64,000 bases of DNA, from positions 186,001-250,000 of the forward strand of contig JAGTWJ010000011.1 of NCBI GenBank assembly GCA_020064725.1, read 5' to 3'. The notes under the pieces were generated by a model. That model did not search any database, was not told where the DNA came from, and saw only the letters and a program-made list of their open reading frames with translations. The translations under genes and the position numbers were made by a program. Positions 56,407 through 64,000 of this stretch are shown here, piece after piece. The stretch's first letter is position 1. Each line of letters begins with the position of its first letter. Source of the stretch: Drechslerella dactyloides (lineage: Eukaryota > Ascomycota > Orbiliomycetes > Orbiliales > Orbiliaceae).

Positions 56407-57336
56407 ATGTGCTACCACCTGGAGATCGTCTTTACGTGCGGCCACACCCACTGCGACCGCCGCGTCCGCTGCGACGTCCCCTCAGAATGCCGCACGCGCC
56501 ACCGGCCAGGCCTCTTCCAGATGGTCGTCGAGTCGCCGTGCGAGGACACCGCCTGCATCGCCACGTACGCGGAGGAGCGGGCACGCGAGGAGGACAACAG
56601 GCGGTCGACGCGGCGGCGAGTCGGCAGCACGGGTGGGGAGTTAGAAGCAGCACTTGCAGGTAAAACCAAGGCTACGAGAGCTCGCAAAGCCCGGCGGGAT
56701 ACGAATGGCGTCCACGGCCCCAACGGCAAGGCGACGGACAACCTCCAGGACACGCAATCGTCGGAAGAACGCCCAGATCTCGTCACGCAGGAGCCCCCAA
56801 CAGGCACTCTAGCCGTCTCCGCACCACCCGCATCCGAGAACACCAATGGGACTGTACAAAACACAATCGCTGCTACGCCCTCAGACTCCGACGACACGCC
56901 AACGCCGCCGCCCGCCCTTGTTACGAAGGTCTCCACGCTGCTCGGGGCTCCGCAAAATATGACCGCAGCAGCGCTAAAGTCTGTCCTCAAGAAGACGAAC
57001 TACGTGTACCACCCCCCGGGCCCCTCTCTCCGCTCCCGCTCCGCCAAAATCATGGCCGCCGCCAAACTCGCCGCCAAAGCCGCAAATTCACCAACACCAG
57101 CACAGCACGAGACGGAGAACGGGGACAAGGTCGAGGACAAGAGTGAGAGTGTGAACGGGAATGGGGTGAAGCGATCGGGCAGTCCTACCGCGACGCCAGC
57201 GAAGAGGGTGCGTTTCATGGAGGACGGCAAGGACGGCGATGGGTTCCGTGTACTGGGGGACGGTGATAAGGTGCGACAGAACAGCGAAGGGAGCAGCGGT
57301 GGTGACGCTATGGATTGGTCCGACGAGGATAAGTGA
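56407..57336 (+). CDS. Cys/His protein with disordered tail, intronless M-C-aromatic...CxH member
   Basis: One frame of 309 residues. It begins MCYHLEIVFT then C-G-H: the same ten-residue lead as in its relatives but without the intron before C-G-H. Further Cys/His are T-H-C, R-C, E-C-R-T-R-H and a C-E-D-T-A-C pair near residue 46-51. From residue 55 the chain is charged and then Ser/Thr/Pro-rich and disordered, with basic stretches (RKARRD; KRVRFMED) and an acidic end D-A-M-D-W-S-D-E-D-K. A nuclear localisation is plausible from the basic clusters. Its 5' UTR carries a 49 bp intron ending two bases before the ATG, and a short upstream frame ends across that splice junction. Function unknown. 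Confidence 0.78.
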   Translation: MCYHLEIVFTCGHTHCDRRVRCDVPSECRTRHRPGLFQMVVESPCEDTACIATYAEERAREEDNRRSTRRRVGSTGGELEAALAGKTKATRARKARRDTNGVHGPNGKATDNLQDTQSSEERPDLVTQEPPTGTLAVSAPPASENTNGTVQNTIAATPSDSDDTPTPPPALVTKVSTLLGAPQNMTAAALKSVLKKTNYVYHPPGPSLRSRSAKIMAAAKLAAKAANSPTPAQHETENGDKVEDKSESVNGNGVKRSGSPTATPAKRVRFMEDGKDGDGFRVLGDGDKVRQNSEGSSGGDAMDWSDEDK

Positions 57337-57977
57337 TTTCACTACGCTTTGGTGTCGCGATATTTGTTCAATGGGGAGGTGTTGGATATGAGATGGCAGT
57401 CCTTTGATTGGGCGACTCTGACTGTCGTGGACTTGAATCTGTTGGACTCGAAGATAATATCACATACAAGTGTCCTGCGACTGGCTGTTAAAGGCTTTTT
57501 GTACGCAAATGGTACGTCTGGCGAATGTATTAGACGGGCGCCGAGTGTGCTATTACCATATTAACCTCGCCTGGCCGTCGCCAGTTGTTGAGCAAGCGAC
57601 TGTCACAAACGGAGCCGGGCAGTAGTTCTTTGTGCGGGTTGACGCGTTTGGCGTGCGGCACAGGCGCTACGTCTGTGAGACTGCGGTGGCGGTCGTGGGC
57701 GGATGCTTTCTTTGAAGCATCTGAAACCATTTGCATGTCATGTCCGCGTGTGAGAGTTGACCGCACCGAGTCGACGGTCTTTCGTCTCGAGTCGCAGTAT
57801 CCACCACCGTATCTCACAAACCGAGTCTTCCATCTGTGATATGTAACTCATCATAACCATATCAGAGCCCTTTATAGATATTCCAAGGTTCAAGAATTAA
57901 ACTTCGTTGGTACGTGCAACGCATCGACGCATTCGGAAAGTTACACGAAAACACACCAATCAAATCCCGCCACAAAA
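57337..57977. other. Intergenic, no gene seen
   Basis: 640 bp between two plus-strand genes; short frames only. The last 50 bases before 57978 are A-rich, as expected of a leader. Confidence 0.55.
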
Positions 57978-60900
57978 ATGCCCAGCGACCGCAAAAAGCA
58001 GAAGCGCAAGAAGACGCCAAAGCCGAAGCTTAAAACGCCGTCGAAAAATACCAAGAACACGACACCGCAATCCGCCATCTCCCGTCTCTCGCAGCGTCTA
58101 TTCCGCCGCGGCAGCAACACCGACGACAAACCGCTACTGCAGTCTGACGACCGTGATGAGGGAAATATCAGTGGAGAAGACGTGTGGTCGCTCGGACAGG
58201 TTGTCGGCGCCGTGAAGCAGTTTGTTGAGGAAAACATCCGCGAGGCGCGACAGTACATTCCCCTCGACGATGGCGGCGAAGGTCCGCGAGAAGTTATCGA
58301 TGACAGTGCGAAAAATAGCGTGAAGAAGGTGCGTTGTATACGCTCTTCGAAGTCTCGTCGTGAATATACTAACAGAACTGGTGAAGTTGAAGAAGACGAG
58401 GAAGGGTAAATTAAACGAGGGGGGTAACGCCCTGCGGATGGAGGGCGGAAGAGGTGCAAGTAGTAGTAATACCGGCAACACTGGCGACACCGGCGGCGCG
58501 TCTGTAAGTATGATCAAAAATAGTATCCTGTAATAATACTATACTGACGATTGGTAGGGACAGTCATCGCAGCCACCTCTCCTCGGCCTGGGACGCGGCC
58601 GGCGGACGTTAGCCAACGGCGGGCCGTTCAGACCATCGTTCGGATGGCAGGGTGGGAATCAACAGCGGAGTTTCCAACAGTGGTCGCCGCCGCCGCCACG
58701 CGATGGCACCGTACGTATCTCTCATTCTCCTCTTCCATAAATATAACCATCTCCAGAATATCGTGGCTGACAGAATATATACGGTGACAGCCTCGAGTGA
58801 TCGGGATCGGAACGGGTAGGGGGAATATCTTGAACGACAGACAGCTGCGGCATCCGCCTGGCTTATCGCCATTCACACTTCAGCGGCCAGCTGATAACCC
58901 AGCCGTCGTCGTCACGCCGCCGAACACGGATCAGTCGCGGGGAGGAAGTGTGGGTGCGGGTTCTTCTGGCACTGGTGGTGCGGGTGGTGCAGGTGGACTG
59001 GCAGTGCCGCCGGTGCGGTATGGAAGTGGCTTCGACTCGCCGCCGTGGTTTCCCGCCGCCGAAGACAATCCTTTTGGTGGTGACGACAATCCATTTGGTG
59101 GTGGCTACAATTATCTCGCACAGAATAGTCGATTTCAAGGACAAGGGCAAGGATTTGGTGGTCAGCCGAATCTGTTTCAACCGAATCTGTTTCAACCAAA
59201 CCCGCTCCAACCGCTCGGAGGACCACCGCTGAACCCGCCGAATACTGGCCCTCCTCTGCCGCCTCCGGGGCCACCTAATGAGCTTCCCGGCGGTGGGCGA
59301 GGTGGCGGCGGACCTGGTGGACCTGGCGGACCCCCTAGCGGACCCGGTGGACCCGGTGTACCAGGAGGAAGAGGAGGTGGCGGTGGTGGTGGTGGCAGAC
59401 CAGGTGGCGGACCTCCCAGTGGACCTCCCAGCGGACCTCCCAGCGGACCTCCCAGCGGACCTCCCAGCGGACCTCCCAGTGGACCTCCCAGTGGCCCTGG
59501 CGGACCAGGCGGACCAGGCGGACCAGGCGGACCAGGTGGACCTCCTGGTGGACCCCCTGGTGGGATCCCTGGTGGCCCTCCTGGAGGAGGAGGTAGTGGC
59601 GGCCCGGGTGGTGGGCCACCTCCTGGCGGACCTCCAGCGGGGCCTCCAGGAGGAGGGGGCGGTGGTCCTCCCGGCCCTCCCGGCCCCCCCTTCGGCGGCC
59701 TCATCCCCTTCGACCACGGCTCTCCCAATATCAACGCCCTCAGCCTCATCGCCGCAGGCTTCGTCACGGCAGTAATCCTCTTAATCTACTTCCTCAGCGG
59801 CAACCAGCGCTCTAAACGTGTAACCGACAAGTCCGGCAAGCCGTCAAAGTCGTCCGGTGGCGTCTTCTCGCGCAAATCCAAGAAAAATGCAACAAAAGAA
59901 CACAAGAAAGGGCTGGAGAAAATCGTCGACGCCGTGCACGAGCAGGTGCCCATCGCTGAGAGAATACACGATGGCCCGCGAAAGTGTCGCCGAGAGGAGA
60001 TCCGCAAGCAGCTCGAGCGAGAAGGAAGACGTGAGTCCCAGAACCTTCCAAACGTATATTAGACGAAACTGACGGAAATATGTAGACGCCCCATTCGACG
60101 AGAAGACCGGCAAATTCAGCAAAGTCACCCCAAAGGGCGCACCAAACCCCACGAGCCCTGGCGAGACGACGTGCAAAGTATCAATCTCGGGCCAGAAGAC
60201 CTGCGAGACACCACACGGGTTCTCACGCACCACGAGCAAAGGTAAAACAAGCACCAGCCAGCCGGGCATCTTCAGCAGACACCCCATCAGCGCCGCCGAC
60301 AGATTCACACCCCGCAAACCAGCCGGCATCACCCGCGACAAAAAGGGCACGACAATCGGCGTACGTCCAATTACGACCGTCGGCCAAGACGACTACGTGG
60401 AACCCGACCCCCCGCCGGAAGGCTTCTTCGACGACCATAAAGCGAGATTACTGGACCGCCTTCTCAACGAGCCCCCGGAAGACACAATATACCGTCTGCG
60501 CCCTGAGAACTGGCTACCGTCCGACTGGCGCCGCTTCATAGCCATCCCGCTAGGCATGAGCTGGTGTCCGGCCACGGACCCGCGCGACTGTCTGTCGCCT
60601 GACGAACGCAACGAGAAGAACGTGAATGCCATGCTGTCGGGCGTCGAGACTGCGTTCGAGAATTTCCGCGGCCAGGCCGTCAAGCAGAAGAAGACGTATG
60701 TGCAAAGGAAGCAGAGCGAGGACAAGGCGAGGAAGGAAGCTGCCGCCGCCGCCGACAGGGCTGGGGGGAAAACTTCTGGCGGGTTTACAAAGACGCTGCG
60801 GTCCGCGAACTGCGATAACAGCATTCACCTTGTGCTTGCAAGAGACCCTGCTAACATCCCGATGGCGTTCGCCATCTATATCGTCGACATGGCGGTCTGC

Positions 60901-63900
60901 CTATACTACGCCGCAGTGAAGCTATGGCAGGAAATAATCTTGCCGTGGCTAGCGGACGCCATCATCTATCTCACGCCGAATAACCCGCGCGGCTGGGCTG
61001 AGAAGCAGCTCTGGTGGCTGCGGACAAAGATGCACGTGGTACCACTTTCGCTGTCCAACTACGACGCATTCTGGATGCTGCTCCAATTATCACTGCGAAA
61101 GACTATCAACGCATTGTGGCCGCCCTTCAGCATCGACGAGTTTTCCGCCGCGGATGATCTGACCAAGATACGAATGGTGCTCGTCCTGCTCTTCAGGTAC
61201 CAGTACGGCACGGCGGTGGCAGTCATGCTCCTGAGATACATCTACTACGGCGTCATCTGCACCTTTCATCCGCTGCTACGATGGCGTAGCGAATCTTACA
61301 GACGATATTACGCCGGATACATTGACGATGACGACGAAGGGGATACTCACCTCATACGGATTAGATTTGCGATAGAGATGGCTCTCCGCGAGTTGTTCGC
61401 ATATTATGATTGGATCGTTGCGAACCGCTTCCACGCGCCGGTGTGGTCGCGGTGGGTGTTCGGCATATTCTTCGACTGGTTTCGCTCGTTCGTCGTCGCG
61501 TCCTGGGACTGGTGGGGCAGCATACCCTGGCTCGTCGGCAACGGACTCACCTGCATCGTCTTCCGGCGACGAGATATCGGCTTGGTTGCTACGATTCTGT
61601 GCATCTGGTCGAAATTCGTCAAGCCGCCGGTGATGTTTGTCGTGTGGAGCATCTTCCTGACCAAGCTTGCTATCATCAGCTCGATATTCTTCCCGGAAAA
61701 GGGACTCGAATGGACGGCCAAGCAGCTGTGGAAAGGCAGCCAGACTTGTCGAAAGATACGAGGCGAGCCTGCGCATGGGATTCTGGAGCAGAGTCTGACA
61801 CTCCCACAAACGCCAGAGCAGGGTGATATCTTGGGGAATCGATTTACGACTGGCGGCAAGCACTTCATAACTCCAGGCGGGACGAGCCGCGTGCTCCCCG
61901 CGACGTTCCGCGACCAATTCAACCGCTCCTGCCGCAAGGTTCTCCAATGCGTCGACTCAAAGGTAAGCTTCGAGGGGCGGCTCGCCGTCTTACACTGCCT
62001 CGAGCGCGAGACCCAATATAACATCCAGCGGCTGCGGGGAGACTCTACTTCTGGCGTGCCAGCGAGTGCGGAAGAACAGCGGGAACTGGAACTGCACGAA
62101 GACTTCCTACGCTGCATCAAGGATGCCATCGTCAAGACGAACACACAGTTGACCAGGATTTCAGAATCGGAGAAGAAGCAGAAGAAAAATTACGACAACG
62201 AGCTGGATGATCTCAAGAAGGACATGGCAACAGTCGATGAGTACGGGTTGCATGTCAGGGGCGAGACTGGGTTTGACGACTTGTCGCCGCGGGCGTCGAT
62301 GAAGCTTGCGGTGGAGGCGTTCAAGGCGCTGGGGTTCCCATATGTCGAGCGCTCGCCGCCGACGGAGCGGAGGCCGCCGGATGACAACGATGATCAAGGA
62401 CCAGGTGGAGGTGGACCAGGTGGACCAGGCGGTGGAGGCGGTCCAGGCTCTCAACCGCCGCCGGGTGGCTCTGGGAGCAATGACCCGCCGGATGGTGGCT
62501 CGGGTGGTGGCCCTCACCCGCCTCCGGCTGGCGATGGTGGTGATGGAGGTGGCCCTGCCCCTGGTCCGGAAAACACACAAGAAGGCAGTAGACCCCGACC
62601 CGGGCACTTTGAAGCACTTAGGCAGAGAGCAACTAAAAGTGGTCCAGCCGACGAGGCAGTACCTGCGAAACAAGAAGTCACCGTCAAGTCCGACGACGGA
62701 GCTATAAAGATTCCCACGACACCCCGTCGGATGCAACTTTACAACATGGCCGCCGGCGTCGCGAGCACTGCAGTCAGCCCCCTCACCAGTGTCGCGAACA
62801 CAGCCGTCAAGCCATTCACCAATGCCTACGGCTACCTTACTACCCCGACGAAAACACCGAAGCGGAACACTGGTGAGGGATACGGCTCACCGGGAAGCTT
62901 CCTCACCCGGTTCTGGGGCAGCAGTAGCAAGCGTCCAGAATCCATATTCCCGCCAACCACTCCAACAACCCCGACGTCAGCAACAAACAGTAAGAATGGC
63001 GCCACCGTCGTATACGAATCAGACGACGAAGAAACACTCCCACCGGACCAATGGCCTCGCAGAACGGACGGCTGGCGCCAAACGATGCCGGGTGCCTTCT
63101 ACACCGGGGACCTGGAGCCATTCTTCGGCAGCAAGCACCGGGAGGACATCATCCGCGCCTTCGGACCAGGGTTGCCCACTCGTGATAACAGCGCGAACTG
63201 GGCGGCGCTGGACGATCCGCGGACTAAGCCGCGCCTCGGCGAGATACCAATGGAAGGCGACCCCTGGGCCCCCGATGAGACTGAGCCGTCACCGTCATCT
63301 TCGCAACCGGCTCGGGCTCGTAAGACTATCGAGATTGGTGAGCGAAGGGGCGAGTCGTCGCATAACGTGGAAGAGAAGACGGTACAAGCGGAGAGCAGTG
63401 CGCCGGAGCCTACACCGCAGCCGCGGGGTGGTGAGCGACGCAATAGCACCGTCGGCCGGATGGGTCTCGTTGCGAAGGTCACGGAGAACATTGTCAACGA
63501 TACTACAGGGCATGATGCTGGATTTCTTGCGAGTGAGCCGCGGGGAGGCAGGCCGCTGGAGCGGCCGCCGTATCCGCCCACCAAGCGGCCTCGCCCTGGC
63601 TTCATCGATATACCTACTGCCCCGGAAACATTCACAGACGCCGCTACTCCAGTTGCTCCAACGCTAACAGCTGGAAATGAAGATGCCGGCGAAGCGCCTG
63701 CTGGCGAAGTGCCTGTCGTTGAATTACAGCCCATTCTTGAAGTACAGCCAATTATTGGAGTACAACCAGCTGAGGAGAATTCAAATCTAGAGGTGGCCGC
63801 AGATCCAATGGAGTTGGATCGCCAGAGCTCTGGGTCCCGCACGAGCGGCAGCGGGATGGACGTCGATGAGCGACAGAGCACGTCTAGCGAAAATCGCAGT

Positions 63901-64000
63901 ACCAACGGGATGGACATCGACGAACGACGCAGTGCATCGAGCGGGAAACAGAACAGTAACGACATGGACATGGATATTCCATCCCCACCGCCGACCGACG
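57978..64000 (+). CDS. Giant collagen-like, multi-membrane-span protein, truncated by window end
   Basis: Exons 57978-58328, 58387-58503, 58558-58710, 58791-60015 and 60086 to beyond 64000 (introns 58, 54, 80 and 70 bp) are in phase and stop-free, giving more than 1,900 residues. Order: a Lys-rich start; a basic/acidic linker; a Gly/Pro-rich region of collagen-like type with tandem P-P-S-G and P-G-G units (about 59240-59690); one membrane span (ALSLIAAGFVTAVILLIYFL, near 59740); a charged juxtamembrane part; then a folded region with at least four more hydrophobic segments (60860-60990, 61160-61270, 61440-61520, 61570-61700) rich in Trp and Tyr; a helical region (62000-62300); a second Gly/Pro-rich stretch (62395-62570); and a long Ser/Pro-rich tail with repeated M-D-x-D-E-R-x-S. 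No family is recognised. It is probably an integral membrane protein, perhaps of the cell periphery. The 3' end lies outside the window. Confidence 0.82.
59410..59560 (+). repeat. In-frame minisatellite: 12-bp and 9-bp units
   Basis: About seven copies of the unit CCTCCCAG(C/T)GGA (P-P-S-G) are followed by about five copies of CCAGGCGGA (P-G-G), all in the reading frame of the giant gene. Neighbouring units are nearly identical at the base level, so the tract is young and likely to vary in length between strains. Confidence 0.85.
63811..63990 (+). repeat. Imperfect coding repeats M-D-x-D-E-R-x-S-x-S-S
   Basis: Within the giant gene, units reading M-E-L-D-R-Q-S-S, M-D-V-D-E-R-Q-S-T-S-S, M-D-I-D-E-R-R-S-A-S-S and M-D-M-D-I-P recur every 16-20 residues. 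They alternate acidic and Ser-rich segments and continue to the window edge. Confidence 0.75.

Noticed and set aside
59410..59560. Regular short repeats considered as a CRISPR array
   Set aside because: Units are contiguous with no spacers, are multiples of three, and lie in an open reading frame of a eukaryotic gene.
58863..59767. Long minus-strand frames of 190-284 codons opposite the Gly/Pro repeats
   Set aside because: They are created by the repetitive CCN/GGN codons of the giant plus-strand gene and have no independent start context or splice sites.

Overview
The window looks like nuclear DNA of a filamentous ascomycete (Pezizomycotina). Genes are interrupted by short 40-110 bp spliceosomal introns with GT..AG ends and CTAAC/CTGAC-type branch sites. 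There is a tRNA-Trp gene with a short intron after the anticodon, a pisatin-demethylase-like cytochrome P450, an I66-like beta-trefoil inhibitor, and a member of a fungal-only family often mislabelled 'geranylgeranyl pyrophosphate synthetase'. I cannot place it below subphylum. All multi-exon models were spliced by hand from the sequence; phases were checked, transcription was not.

Layout. 0.8-6.5 kb: two minus-strand zinc-finger genes (C2H2-like; three CCCH fingers). 6.7-9.7 kb: one weak four-exon gene, then gene-poor DNA. 9.8-13.3 kb: two convergent, distantly paralogous BTB-like/membrane genes. 13.8-24 kb: three small Cys/His genes (13870, 15077, 22476), a five-exon coiled-coil gene with an R-N-x3-H motif, and poorly resolved fragments. 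25.1-26.6 kb: a two-domain I66-like inhibitor gene. 30-36.4 kb: the 'GGPP-synthetase-like' gene carrying a single-base frame break, a large secreted protein, and the P450. 37-43 kb: two more small Cys/His genes (37111-37705 minus, 39260 plus), a tandem pair of small basic proteins, a proline-rich gene and the tRNA. 44.9-54.8 kb: a gene-poor block holding a decayed Ty1/copia-type reverse transcriptase. 54.9-64 kb: a small C/H + coiled-coil protein, a sixth Cys/His gene, and a very large collagen-like membrane protein gene that runs off the end.

The most interesting signal is a dispersed family of six genes whose products begin M-C-aromatic, then 6-7 residues, then C-x-H, followed by more Cys pairs. 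In five of the six a phase-0 intron lies exactly before the C-x-H codons, leaving a first exon of only 9-10 codons. Behind this common N-terminal module the tails are unrelated in length and composition. A second dispersed signal is a family of 55-80 bp imperfect hairpins whose arms read GTCTCG(T/C)(A/G)A(A/G)CCA; several lie just downstream of stop codons, and single arms are scattered through the rest of the window.

No operon-like functional grouping is apparent. The shared theme is many small zinc-binding-type proteins and locally duplicated families, as in an accessory or fast-evolving part of a fungal chromosome.
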